From Spinellus fusiger (taxonomy: Eukaryota; Mucoromycota; Mucoromycetes; Mucorales; Phycomycetaceae), in NCBI GenBank assembly GCA_025094145.1, contig JALLLS010000107.1:1-64000 (forward strand): a stretch of 64,000 nt of DNA. Direction: 5' to 3'. Below, piece after piece: positions 45,057 through 56,518 of the stretch. The translations under genes and the position numbers were made by a program. A model generated the notes under the pieces. It made no database searches and was not told the origin of the DNA. It saw nothing but the letters and a program-made list of their open reading frames with translations. The first letter of the stretch is position 1; every line of letters begins with the position of its first letter.

Positions 45057-45633
45057 TGTTGTGTTCCGACTTCAATCCAAAGATTCTTCATGAATTGGTC
45101 AACATGAGTAGTATGCTGTGACATTCAGAATACTCTATGAAAGCTTGAGTGCACACAAGTACCATAGTACATCTCTGTATCATCTCACTGATTGGTCGTA
45201 GCTACAAATCAACCTTCTAAGCTCAATTTACTATTGGACACTTAATGAGCTACCTTCATCTATAAATCCTTAGTGGATTAAATAAGACCTATCAAAGGCA
45301 ATTAAAGTGAATACATAATAGATGACTCTATAATGGTGTGCTTATTCAATGAACCAACCATAAGGCTCCAACATGTAGTATACCATTAGGTAGAACAGCT
45401 ACACCAACCATAAAGCTACACCTATGTAAACTACCATAGGATAGATCATCTACACCAACCATACGGTTGCATCTATCAATAAGCTATGCCATGGACTAAT
45501 CATTAACTACCAAAAGGTAGAATGCCACTGAAGGATAAGCACCCACAAAAAGTATAAATAATGAACCACTCTTCACTTAATAAAAATTATCTTTGTTCAG
45601 TCTTGTTATTTTCTACTTGTCTGAATAATCACA
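45057..45633 (+). mobile_element. Second copy of the 577-bp LTR, inverted, without matching target duplication
   Basis: Reverse complement of 33120-33696 with only a few differences. Flanks ATAAG and GCTGG do not match. The LTR cuts a Helitron reading frame on the right but abuts the AT-rich island on the left, so one original flank has been lost by deletion or rearrangement. Confidence 0.8.
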
Positions 45634-46379
45634 GCTGGGTAGACTCTGCATATGGTTTTGGAAAGCTTTTTAAGCATTTCATTCTTCTATGTTCATCTTT
45701 GACCCTACATGGGGACTTTGGATTAATATACTCACCACATGGACCATGGATCATGTTTCTTGTTACCAGATTGTACAATTCTGGATCTATATCTTTTGAG
45801 GGTATCTCAGCAGATATAACTTGATCAATTTTTTCACAATTATTAATGTTTTGGAACCAATCAAGAAAGAGATGAACATGTAGCAAACCTTGCTTTTGGT
45901 ACTCAATGGCTCTTACTAAACCTTTATAATTGCCAAAGATATGCTTGTAATTGAGCTCTTTTATAAAAGCTTTTACCTTTAAATTGAAAATCTGTGCAAC
46001 TAAATCCGGTCTATTAGCAGCTGTTTGACCTGGAAACAGCTCCCTAGTGATTTCTTCCCACCTTTGATTCACCGTGAAGGTGATGAGTAATGAAGGTTTT
46101 TCAAACTGTCAAACTATTGCCATGGCATCTTGATATTGCTTAGCCATAAATCTGGGTCTTCCCAAAAAAAACTGCTTGGTAATACAATTTGACAACCAAT
46201 AGATGATGCAACAATGTCTTGATTGATAAGTGTATTGTGCAATCCTTGATACAAATCAGCTCTAATTGAGGCTTGATGGTAACGAACCCATGATAATTTG
46301 TTTTGGTCACATAATGCCCAGATATCCAACAAGTATTGTTGAAAGAGATGCTTGGTCTTGAAAATAATGGGGTACTATA
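45634..46379 (-). pseudogene. Helitron Rep (HUH) region fragment
   Basis: Minus-strand frames, split by frameshifts: LFQQYLLDIWALCDQNKLSW, RYHQASIRADLYQGLHNTL, then a stop and shift, FTVNQRWEEITRELFPGQTA, RPDLVAQIFNLKVKAF, GLVRAIEYQKQGLLHVHLFL, SPCRVKDEHRRMKCLKSFPK. RELFPGQTA.NRPDLVA and the HVH metal-binding pair are signatures of the Helitron rolling-circle Rep domain. The frame ends at the LTR (45633); the helicase domain was not found. The upstream (N-terminal) part lies inverted at 47.8-49.05 kb. Confidence 0.82.
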
Positions 46380-47605
46380 TACAGTCACGCACCATTGAAT
46401 TTAATACTTTTGAAAATAAATTTCAGGACGAAATATTTAGGATATGTTCAACATTAGATAAAACACTTTACACTTGATATAGAAGCTTCAAACTTTCACA
46501 CACCAAAGCTTAATATCTTTAATTATAGAAAATAAAATAACAATAATATAATTAATATTTCGTATGGCCTCCTTTGGCATCAATTACAGCCTGGCATCTA
46601 TCTGTCATACTCAGAACTAATCGTTGTGCAAGTTCAACACCAACCCTCTCCCACTCCTCTGCAAGTAGAGCCTTCAAACTTTCAATATTGGTAATAGATA
46701 CCCTTCTTTCCTCAATTCGTCTTTCCAAGGCCCACCAGATATGTTTAATTGGGCTCAAGTCAGGACTTTGTGCGGGCCAGTACTCAAAGCCCCTAATTTG
46801 ATGCGTCTCTTTCCACCATCTGGCATAGGCCCCAGTATGACAACTAGCACTCTTTTATTGTAACAGAGCCTCATTGTCCTTTTTCTAATGTAATTCCATG
46901 AACCAAAGATCAAACTCACCAGCCATAATTTTGATATATTCGTCTTGGTTTACAGTGCCATCAACAAAGACTAATGGGCCAAGTCCACCCACCCAAAAAC
47001 AGCTCCAAAGCATCACCCCACCGCTACTAGACTTCGTTGTTGGAACAATATGATTAGAATCATACCTTTCTCCAACTTTTCTGATTAGACGGGCACCTCC
47101 ATCGTTCCCTTTCACGGTGTACCTGGACTCATCAGACCAGATGACACCTTTCCACTGGTCGTTTGTCCAATTGACATGTTCTTTAGCTCAACAAAGCCGT
47201 TTCTCTTTGTGTTTTACAGTTAAGGCTGGCTTGTGAGCTGGAGAAAAAGATCCAAACCCTAACTGCTTACAGTAACGGATAATGGTGTTTCTACATACAT
47301 CAATCTAAATCTTCAACATTCCCAATTTCAACTGATTATATGAGGCAAGTGGGTCCTCTCTAATGACCTTTTCCAGGTATCTGAGGTCCCTCTCACTGGC
47401 TTTCTTAGGTTTTCCATGACTCTTTAAACGCAATGGTGACCCACATTTTTTGATGTTTCCGATACTATTTTGAACTGTGGGCTTTTTCATCTCAAACGTA
47501 GTTGAGATGATAGTCAATTCTAATCCGGCCTTCAACAGGTAATAGATATCTCACAGCTTTTTATTTTTTGCTTTATCATCTCCACAAGTGTGAGTTTCTG
47601 AAAAT
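46380..47605 (-). mobile_element. Tc1-like element copy A (left-truncated), inverted arm
   Basis: Right end CAGTCACGCACCATTGAATT after TA at 46380-81; the other end stops at 47605 without a terminal repeat. Apparently identical over 1,226 bp to copy B (49166-50391) in inverted orientation, including the same in-frame stops. Confidence 0.82.
46552..47535 (-). pseudogene. Tc1-like transposase, copy A
   Basis: Minus-strand frame with four stops: FEMKKPTVQNSIGNIKKCGS, DLRYLEKVIREDPLASYNQL-stop, RNTIIRYCKQLGFGSF, RLC-stop-AKEHVNWTNDQWKGV, IWSDESRYTVKGNDGGARLI, GGVMLWSCFWVGGLGPLVF-stop, then WPAQSPDLSPIKHIWWALER. It has the Tc1 domain order. The terminal catalytic Glu motif (normally DLNPIE) reads DLSPIK here. 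Inactive. Confidence 0.8.
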
Positions 47606-49047
47606 ATATCAGATAGATGCCCAATCACCTCTTGAGTGAACCATCTTCAAAATAGATATACATATAAACATGTGTGCGGGAGATTAAAAAAGAAAAAGAA
47701 TAAATAAAAAAAAGAAAAATTATGAAAAATGAAAGTTTTACTTCTTTCTTTTCTTATTAATAATTGCTATAATGAATCCTATTCCTGCTACTATTACTGT
47801 TCTTGAGTCTTCTTTAGACACTCCCCGTCAAAATTTAACTCCTTCTTTCTATTTAACATTTTAAACTAATGAATATATTATATATATATATTATATTAGC
47901 TTATTCGTTCTTTTGTCGCAATTGCACCCTTTGAAACACCCAAGAAGAATAACAATGCTAATGAAGGAAGAAGAAAACGCCAAATAGCTCGAGCCGTAAG
48001 ACTTCCTGCTGATTTTATTCCTGAATTAAGCAGAATGAGACAACTTGAGCTTGGTCAAATGAACCATATGTGTTCAAACTGTGGTGCCAAGCACTGGAAG
48101 GATGAAATAAGTCCAAGTAAACTTTGGATGTCATGTTGTAGAAATGGAAACGTTGAGTTGAGATCTTTAGCTGACCCACCAGCTTATTTGAGAGATTTAT
48201 ATGATGACATGTCAGTTAGAGGTAGACGTTTTCGTGAGCAACTGAGAAGATATAATGCCACCTTTGCTTTTACTTTGATTGGTTTCAATGCTGTTGAGCA
48301 AATTGAAGAAATGATGCCATTCCAAGTTCATGGTGAGCTTTACCATACTCAGGGTCTTTTAGTTGTTGGAAGTTCACAACAACCAAAGTATGCTCAGCTG
48401 GATATTTATGATCCTTAATATGCTGCAAGTTTGAGAGCAACCAGCTCACCAGATATTGACTATGAGATTCTCTTAAGCATCACCTCCTTGTTGGATGATT
48501 GTAGTCCGTATATCATAATGTACAAAACTGCCCATGAACTTCTTTCTACTGTTTGTACTAATGATGATAATAATAATACTAGTAGAATTGAAAATCTTAT
48601 TCCTTTTGTTAGAATAAGTCCTTTTTTGAACATTAATTTAGTTGCTGGCAATGATAGAAGAACTTAAAACATTACTACTGCAAATGAAATCGCTGCAATT
48701 GCTCCTAATGATGATAGCCAAACAGAGACTTTCAAAGACATCAGGGTCTACCATCGTCGTACCACTAATGAAGCAAAATATTCTTTTACTTGAGTAAACA
48801 AAAACAGCGGGTTGTATATTCCCTTGCACTATGTTTTGATGTTTCCCAATGGAGAATCAGGTTGGGATTGTAGTATGACTTTGAAGGGTTCTGTTACGGG
48901 TGAGAATAGAAACCAAAATGAGCTAATAGAAGAGGGGGATCAGGACACTATGATCAATACTACAGTTGAGAATAACAACAACAACAACAACAGTGGTGGA
49001 AGACTGCCTCGACGTGTCTACTACAGATTCCGTTTGCATCTTAGAGA
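47606..49047 (+). pseudogene. Helitron N-terminal region, inverted relative to its Rep half
   Basis: Plus strand, first ATG near 47771, probable small intron, then IARAVRLPADFIPELSRMRQ, HMCSNCGAKHWKDE, SCCRNGNVELRSLADPPAYL, YNATFAFTLIGFNAVEQIEE, PKYAQLDIYDP. Stops follow near 48418, 48667 and 48792, yet the same frame continues: IRVYHRRTTNEAKY, YIPLHYVLMFPNGESGWDC, RRVYYRFRLHLRD. Cys/His spacing, FR.HG..YH and Y.LMFP.GE.GW are Helitron N-terminal signatures. It stops at the TA (49048-49) where Tc1 copy B inserted. Confidence 0.8.
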
Positions 49048-49049
49048 TA

Positions 49050-50389
49050 CAGTCACGCACCATTGAATTTAATACTTGCCTAAATTTTAATAAAAAAAAC
49101 TTTTTTTTTGCATAAGACTCTTCTTCTTTCCAAATATTATTAAACCAACACAACATGTCAGATACATTTTCAGAAACTCACACTTGTGGAGATGATAAAG
49201 CAAAAAATAAAAAGCTGTGAGATATCTATTACCTGTTGAAGGCCGGATTAGAATTGACTATCATCTCAACTACGTTTGAGATGAAAAAGCCCACAGTTCA
49301 AAATAGTATCGGAAACATCAAAAAATGTGGGTCACCATTGCGTTTAAAGAGTCATGGAAAACCTAAGAAAGCCAGTGAGAGGGACCTCAGATACCTGGAA
49401 AAGGTCATTAGAGAGGACCCACTTGCCTCATATAATCAGTTGAAATTGGGAATGTTGAAGATTTAGATTGATGTATGTAGAAACACCATTATCCGTTACT
49501 GTAAGCAGTTAGGGTTTGGATCTTTTTCTCCAGCTCACAAGCCAGCCTTAACTGTAAAACACAAAGAGAAACGGCTTTGTTGAGCTAAAGAACATGTCAA
49601 TTGGACAAACGACCAGTGGAAAGGTGTCATCTGGTCTGATGAGTCCAGGTACACCGTGAAAGGGAACGATGGAGGTGCCCGTCTAATCAGAAAAGTTGGA
49701 GAAAGGTATGATTCTAATCATATTGTTCCAACAACGAAGTCTAGTAGCGGTGGGGTGATGCTTTGGAGCTGTTTTTGGGTGGGTGGACTTGGCCCATTAG
49801 TCTTTGTTGATGGCACTGTAAACCAAGACGAATATATCAAAATTATGGCTGGTGAGTTTGATCTTTGGTTCATGGAATTACATTAGAAAAAGGACAATGA
49901 GGCTCTGTTACAATAAAAGAGTGCTAGTTGTCATACTGGGGCCTATGCCAGATGGTGGAAAGAGACGCATCAAATTAGGGGCTTTGAGTACTGGCCCGCA
50001 CAAAGTCCTGACTTGAGCCCAATTAAACATATCTGGTGGGCCTTGGAAAGACGAATTGAGGAAAGAAGGGTATCTATTACCAATATTGAAAGTTTGAAGG
50101 CTCTACTTGCAGAGGAGTGGGAGAGGGTTGGTGTTGAACTTGCACAACGATTAGTTCTGAGTATGACAGATAGATGCCAGGCTGTAATTGATGCCAAAGG
50201 AGGCCATACGAAATATTAATTATATTATTGTTATTTTATTTTCTATAATTAAAGATATTAAGCTTTGGTGTGTGAAAGTTTGAAGCTTCTATATCAAGTG
50301 TAAAGTGTTTTATCTAATGTTGAACATATCCTAAATATTTCGTCCTGAAATTTATTTTCAAAAGTATTAAATTCAATGGTGCGTGACTG
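49050..50389 (+). mobile_element. Tc1-like element copy B, complete with 28-bp TIRs
   Basis: 1,340 bp, TA duplications at 49048-49 and 50390-91, perfect 28-bp terminal inverted repeats beginning CAGTCACGCACCATTGAATT (49050-49077 and the last 28 bp). Carries the dead transposase 49236-50219. Inserted in the Helitron coding sequence directly after RLHLRD. Confidence 0.9.
49236..50219 (+). pseudogene. Tc1-like transposase, copy B
   Basis: Residue-for-residue the same conceptual protein as copy A, with TAG, TGA, TAG and TAA stops at identical places and the same SPIK change at the normal catalytic Glu. The shared defects mean both copies derive from an already dead element: mobilised in trans, or copied by duplication/gene conversion. 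Confidence 0.8.
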
Positions 50390-50391
50390 TA

Positions 50392-51218
50392 TATCAATCG
50401 TATGCAGTACATCTTTTGATATTTAACTCTTTTATTGCATGAGAAACTTTATAATCCTTCTCATAGATTAGGCAAAAAAAAGTTAATTTTATTCTCACTG
50501 CTATGGCTTGTTTATTTCTTCTTGAGTTCACTTCTTTACTTTTCTGTTCTTTTTTCGGGAGGTTTCAGATCCACATAAGAATCGTAGTCGGTAATGTCTC
50601 CAAGAAGAGATTACACATTATTGACATCCATCTTAACTGGTTCAAACCCCTCTTCTTCATAAGCTTTGCCTGGTCCATCTTCTCTAATGAATGAAAGACT
50701 CGTTTCTATTTCTGTAAAAGCTAAGAGAAAGGTGTGCGATTTAGATCTGAATATGAGCAATCTATTTATGGAAATACTGTATGTAGGTTAGAAAGGTAAT
50801 ACTTCATCTGTTTCAAAGAGAGCTATATGAATGGTCGTCCCCTTGTAGGTGCTCGTGGGCATGTCTTCTCAGTAGAAATAAGCATAAGGAAAACATTACC
50901 AAGTAGTATTGCTTATTTATTCCACTCTTGATATACTATCGTCAAAGGTAATTCTATAACAGTATTGTATATCTCTTTTATTGAATTGGCTCTGGATAAA
51001 GGCCTTTCCCTATCCATCCAATCAGAGACAGGAGATCAGAAAAAAGGATGTCTTTTCTTGTTGACTGATTGGCTGATCTCTTTTGCTGGGTGTAGTACCC
51101 ATCAATGCATTCTAGGCATGGTAAGCAAAACTAGCATTTAAATCACCGACTGCACTTCATTTGCTAAGCTATTCTTATTCACCTTTTGTCTGCTTTTCAT
51201 TCCTCCTTTCTCTTTTCA
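50392..51218. other. Region between Tc1 copy B and the poly-Q gene
   Basis: No recognisable gene; the first part is presumably the original flank of an older Tc1 site, the last ~200 bp promoter of the next gene. Confidence 0.45.
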
Positions 51219-51495
51219 ATGAATAACAATCCATTTCGTTCTCCCAGTGGTGCTTATGATTACAACAACACCAATCAAATACCGTATAGTAATAACATAA
51301 GTCAGACCCAGTATAATACTGTGTCTGCTTCATCTACTGGACCAATGTGGCAAGGTTCTTCTGTCTCTCTGCAACAGCAACTTCTGCAACAGCAACAGCA
51401 ACAGCAACAACTTCAGCAGCAAGCTCATTTACAGCAGACACAACAGCAACTCCAGAGACTTCAACAGCAGCAACAGCAGCAACAGCAACTTCTGC

Positions 51496-51579
<84 letters not shown>

Positions 51580-52115
51580 TACCGCAACAACCCACTGGCT
51601 ATGGTGGATCCTATACAAACACTCATGAAAACTACTCTGGCAATATAACAGCAACCACATACCCTCCTCTCTCTTCTTTCTCCAGTATTACTGCTCATCC
51701 TACTGCTAATACAAATGGAAATTTCAACATGCAGCCCACACTTCAACAGCCGATGTATTCTTCTCAGTACTCACAGGGGGGAAATGGTGCCAATAGTCAG
51801 TATTCTCTTTCTTCCTATACACAGTATCCATACTCTACTCAAACCGCCACCCTATACCAACAGCAGCCACAGCAGCCACAGCAGCAGCCTCTCTACTATG
51901 GACAGCAGCAGTCTTCCTTCCAAAACACTCCTCATGCTCTTCTCCCAGCCAATTTTGGGGAGTCCATTCCTCCTCAACCAAAACATCCTCCTATAGATGC
52001 TAGTACGCTTCTCTCTGGTACTACTGTACGCAAGGTGCCCTGTCCCGTCTGTGGCAAGACACTGGAGGGTGATGATAGAGCCATCAATCATCATGTGAAT
52101 GAACACTACAACTAG
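51219..52115 (+). CDS. Poly-Gln protein with N-terminal NPF and C-terminal UBZ-like zinc finger
   Basis: Single-exon 298-aa frame; ATG 51219 chosen because upstream in-frame codons contain no ATG. The N-terminus MNNNPFRSPS holds an NPF tripeptide (an EH-domain ligand in endocytic adaptors). Residues ~50-130 are Gln-rich, including 28 consecutive CAA codons (51495-51578). The middle is Ser/Tyr/Gln/Asn-rich. The last 30 residues, VPCPVCGKTLEGDDRAINHH then VNEHYN, give CxxC plus HxxxH spacing like UBZ/Rad18-type ubiquitin-binding fingers. Family not recognised; a ubiquitin-linked adaptor role is inference. Confidence 0.75.
51495..51578 (+). repeat. Pure (CAA)28 trinucleotide repeat
   Basis: 84 bp of uninterrupted CAA, in frame as Gln, without CAG interruptions. 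The adjacent Gln codons mix CAA and CAG. Confidence 0.95.
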
Positions 52116-52302
52116 AGTGTGTAGGCAGCATGGATACCTCTTTCTACCACTTGAACCACTGGATAGAATGCCCCTTTGTTCTTATAGTCTGACATTGTCT
52201 GAGGGTGGTAATACCAGCAACAATAATAATACCCAAACCATCAGACAGAGAGAGAAAAAGAAAAAGAAAAACAGCTCCTTCCTTTGTCAATAAACTCATA
52301 TT

Positions 52303-52907
52303 TTAATGGCATTGAATAGAACGATCAGAAGTAAGCCAAGGTGTGCCAAATAAGAAATGGCCCACTCCTGCTCCAATAACAATTGTCAGCATAAGATACC
52401 CATTGAAGGTCATAAACACCAGCATAAGCCAGAAACTAATGGCAGTTAAACATGCATACAAAAGAGAGCGCATCACAGCATTGGATCTACACCCAAGAAA
52501 TACATATCAACAGAGATTTATAGTTATTTTCTATAGACTAAAAGATAGATTCTAGGCTATAGTTACCTTGGAAATGGCCTGTCTCTTCCCAATAGTGAAT
52601 TGTACTCTCTTGTCTGTTCTTCATGATCATTCTCCAGTGCTTTTTTATAGCACTTATCAAGGACAACAGATTGCGCACGTAAATACTCATAGGCAACAGC
52701 AATGATGGTAATGGCAATGCAGGACAGTATCATCTGCATGACAGAATGGATATGCCACCACTCAAATACAACGCATACATCTTGTATTTGCCAATTAAAG
52801 ATCATCTAAACAGTCCGATAGTATCCATCGCAGGTAAGATAAAGAAGTTTTGGGTTCCTACTTGCATTCATTTGGCATGTAGAGGGCATTTCGTGGTGAT
52901 GGTCCAT
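52303..52907 (-). CDS. CTR-family high-affinity copper transporter
   Basis: 154 aa in three exons: 52907-52866, 52805-52567, 52486-52303 (465 nt). Exon 1 gives a His/Met-rich start (MDHHHEMPSTCQMN) joined in frame to MIFNWQIQDVCVVFEWWHIH, the CTR pattern CxMNMxFxWxTxxxCxVFxxWH. Three membrane helices follow: MQMILSCIAITIIAVAYEYL, then RSLLYACLTAISFWLMLVFM with the MxxxM pore motif, then LTIVIGAGVGHFLFG with the GxxxG packing motif. It moves Cu(I) across the plasma or vacuolar membrane as a trimer. Intron 1 (52865-52806, 60 bp) has a GC donor (GCAAGT) and AG acceptor. An in-frame upstream ATG at 52940 would add 11 residues. Confidence 0.9.
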
Positions 52908-52940
52908 GGTAGTATGGAGTGTATTTTGTGTATTTTGCAT

Positions 52941-53530
52941 GGATGAAGGAACAAAAAGAGAATAATCATGGGAAAAAAGAGGGTGGGTAAGTGTGTCTTT
53001 ATAGGGAAAGAATGAGTTATTTTTGCTTTCTTTACAGCAAGTCCTTTTTGAATAGTTAATGTTGGTAGAGGGGGGTGGGGGTAGTGTCTATGGTTGACAG
53101 GTCACACGACACTAGAACATAACATAACACAACAGACACCATGTCAAAGTACAACTAGTCTTAAAGTAAAGAGTCTATTCAATGAAAAGATGAAGATAAA
53201 AAGATGTCTACTGATAATAGGGTGACCATAAAGGCTATTGACTCATCCACCGGGGCTTTTCTTTATCTCTTCACCTATTCTACAAGCAGTGTCTACAAGC
53301 AGTGTCTACAAGCAATACACCACTAGGAATACACCCCTAGGAATATACCCCTAGGAATACACCCCTAGGAATACACCTCTAGGACTGGATGTCCATGTCT
53401 ACCAGGAAACAGAATGAGCCCATTCATAGCCTATGAACAATGGTAATGATGATTTAAAAAATAAAATAAAATAAAATAAAATAAAATAAAATAAAATGAT
53501 AATAATTATAATTATAATACAAGTCATAAT
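52941..53530. other. Intergenic region between CTR and ceramidase genes
   Basis: CTR promoter side plus ceramidase 3' UTR. Holds a GTGTCTACAAGCA triplicate at 53288-53325, a CACCCCTAGGAATA repeat (about 5 units) at 53320-53382 and a perfect (AAAAT)n run at 53458-53497. No gene. Confidence 0.55.
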
Positions 53531-56518
53531 TTACACAATGATAAATTCACTGGAATATCCACGATGAGGCAAAATGTCCCTACAGTGTATTTGTAGTCTT
53601 AGCTTAGATACCACAGCAGAACTTACTTTTCAAAAGGAACTCGGTGATGGCCAAAATATCCTATACGATAAGTACCCACTAATAAGAATAGAGTCAGTTC
53701 TATTGGTCTGTTTTCTAATACTATTTTCATAGTAAACTACCTGGTGTTGTCTCATCAATGTCCCACCTTATCACAGCCTCAGAATGTCCAAGGATAGGCA
53801 TTGTAGAGTGCCAAAGAAATCTATCCATGCAAGTCAATCTCCATTTGATAAATCAGAGAAATAGAAGACCTTACCTTGTGTCGTAGTCATTGTCTGTTCT
53901 TATGACCTTCCAATCACCTGACTTCTGTTTTTCTTCTACTGTCAAGTAAGTTCCTTCTAGCATACCGTCATTCCGGGGATTGCCTGCTACAAAAGTAGCC
54001 TCTACTATGAGTCCAGATTGACGCTCATAAGTAGAATTCACATCCCGCCGTATGTCTCCAAAATGGTGGAACAAGGCAGGTCGGTCAGGGCCATACCCTG
54101 CAGACAAGTCAGGTGATTGTCGGACATAATTCGGAAGTATTTCGGTGTTTGAAATAGGATTTCCAGTTGCCATAGCAGTAACAAGTTCATCGAATACTTT
54201 AATATAAGCTGATAAAGTGTGTGGACCATAAGGAGTCTATAGGATATGAGCCAAGTTAGAGAAAAAACAAAATCCATAGTATCCCATCTCATCCTGTATT
54301 ATTTACAGAGGCTCCTTCATAGCGTTGCATTTGATACTCTTCAAAAGTAGCACAGTAGGACTAAAATATGTAAATATAAATAAAGGCATCAATAGGCATA
54401 AAAAGAGCAAGAAAGTAATACTTACAGCATAGCCATTGGATGGACCTGTATGAAGAATAATCGTATCTTCATCACCCATGCCTAGCTGGATAATCTTTTG
54501 TTTGACCGCCTTTTGTAGTCGTCGTCCACTCATTGTAGTGAACTCGGAAGGTACACCCACAATATAGACATTGCCTACACGCAGCAACTGAACATCAAGG
54601 ATCTTGGGCTGCCAATCAAAAGGATATTTGATTTCTCCGGTATTCAGTAAAATGGCCTTGGGTGCTTGGCATTCTCTTTGTCTCTTTGTGGGTCTTTTTA
54701 CTACGTTCCTCATTATATCCCAGAAGAAAGTGCCTTGTGTAGTGTTCTTCACTGTGAGTGCTCTTTCTTTTTAGTGTTCATGTGACTCACTTGATAAAAT
54801 CCATCCATGGCAGGTCCATCGGTTGTTCCTGCCGCTAATAGAGACAGTATAAAGAATGAAGTTGTGTCATTGTACAGTGCACTACATTATAACATACTCT
54901 ACACTAATATACTATACTTTACACTACACTACACTACACTCTACTACACTAGGAAAAAGAGAGACTCCCTTTTTTCCCCTAGTAACCACTATACTATAAA
55001 ACAACAAATAGAGCTTTGTCTTACCAAATCCGTAGCCCTACAATGGTAAATTAATAAATAATCATAATAAAATCATCAGAATGAGTTCATGTCCAGCCCT
55101 TAATGTCATTTCTAGCCCCCTTCCTCGTCTGCTATTTCTAACTTCTTAGTTTATGCACCCATAGAAATAAAATGCATTACCATGGCTGGGTCACATAAGT
55201 TCATTTCGACGCCATCATGCAAAATGACCTCTCTCGTGATATCCCAGTACTTTTGTCGATAATCGATGGCGCCTCTAATGGGAAGACCCTTGCTAGCGAG
55301 CAATGTCAGTGCTTTGTCTGCTTGATTCTGTCCAATGATTCGATTGGATTCAAAATGACTTTTCTGCCAACCAGGGCCTCTGTACCAAGAATAGTAGTAT
55401 GAATGACAATGAAAATCATGGCAATTGTAATAATGAAAATAGACTACCATCCCTCTATTACTATTTACTATTGTTACTACTGCATCCTCTCTTACCTGCC
55501 CACACATTTGGATCCTTGTGAACATTTTGAACTACGAGACCCATCACATGGAATATCTGTATCTGAACAAAAAGCACCCATTGTATTGGGACTCACATCT
55601 CCTGCATTGACTTGAGGAAACGCAGCAACAAAGGGTCCTTTGCCCGTCACTTTATCTGGATTCATTTTCTTTTCTATAGCATAAGAGGCAAACCCCTTAT
55701 TGTCTCCATTAATAAGTCGATTGGTACCATTGATAGACACTCCATGAACAGGAAACCTAGTAAATCAGTGATGATATATGAATATCTTGGGTGACTTACC
55801 AGCTGATGAGTCCAAGGGGTTCCTTCTTTCCTTGAAATCCAATCATCCTCATTTCCTTGTCTACATCATACTGGTACTCTTCTCTTTCTTTTTCTGGGTT
55901 AAGCAGATAGGCCTTTTGGGATCGATTGATGTTTGTATCCAGTAATTGTCCGAGGTAATAAGTGAGGCTACCTTTTTGGAGATTGTTGTGGGCTTGTTCG
56001 ATGGCATGCACAATACCAGTGACCATGGGACCTACTGTTTCTTCAATCCAACCATACACCGAGATTTCATAAAGAGCTATATAAAAAATAAATAACATGA
56101 GTATTTAGTTTTTATTGTTTATAGACTCACTGTACTGAAGATAGCCACCCATTCCACTGTGAGAATGTGTACTAGCAAGCATGACATTATGCTCAGTGTA
56201 CATTGTTTTTCCGTGGATCTCTTGAAGAGATTCTACTACTCTCTGCTTAACAATGTCACCCATGGATTGGGTGTCGGTATTTACAAAGACAACTCGACTG
56301 CCAGAATCTGGGTCTATGACAATATAGGCGCGTGCATAGAGACGTTGGAGTAATCCTTCTCCCGTCTGGCCTTTTTTTGCATAGCCCATCATCATAATTT
56401 GAACAATGGGTCCTGTAATATCCCCCATGCCTGTGCCTATCCAATAGTCATCTTGTGAAGATTCTGCTGCTATTGAATAAAAGAATAAGAAAATAAAACA
56501 AAATGAAATGATCTTCAT
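53531..56518 (-). CDS. Neutral (alkaline) ceramidase, secreted/lumenal
   Basis: 699 aa in twelve exons: 56518-56131, 56076-55800, 55756-55496, 55379-55181, 55037-55025, 54834-54791, 54746-54426, 54360-54307, 54236-53875, 53820-53741, 53678-53627, 53579-53531 (2100 nt). Hydrolyses ceramide to sphingosine and fatty acid. It begins with a signal peptide (MKIISFCFIFLFFYSIAA), then GTGMGDITGPIVQIMMMGYA; ASTHSHSGMGGYLQY and FPVHGVSING carry zinc-ligand His; NAGDVSPNTMGAFC carries the catalytic Ser; YGFAAGTTDGPAMDGFYQ and FEEYQMQRYEGAS follow. The C-terminal Ig-like domain (IRWDIDETTPVGTYRIGYFG) ends EFIIV. Exon 5 is 13 nt long. The acceptor of exon 7 (54747) was set by frame. Confidence 0.93.

Noticed and set aside
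47606..49047. Host zinc-finger gene (CxxC...CC pattern)
   Set aside because: The order of motifs through LMFPNGESGW and HLRD identifies a Helitron N-terminal region, with several stops.
49236..50219. Stop codons in Tc1 copies read as recoded codons
   Set aside because: TAG, TGA and TAA all occur, the normal catalytic Glu motif is altered, and host genes end with these same stops; a standard code with a dead element is simpler.
51334..51660. Minus-strand poly-Val frame
   Set aside because: Shadow of the CAA repeat in the poly-Q gene.
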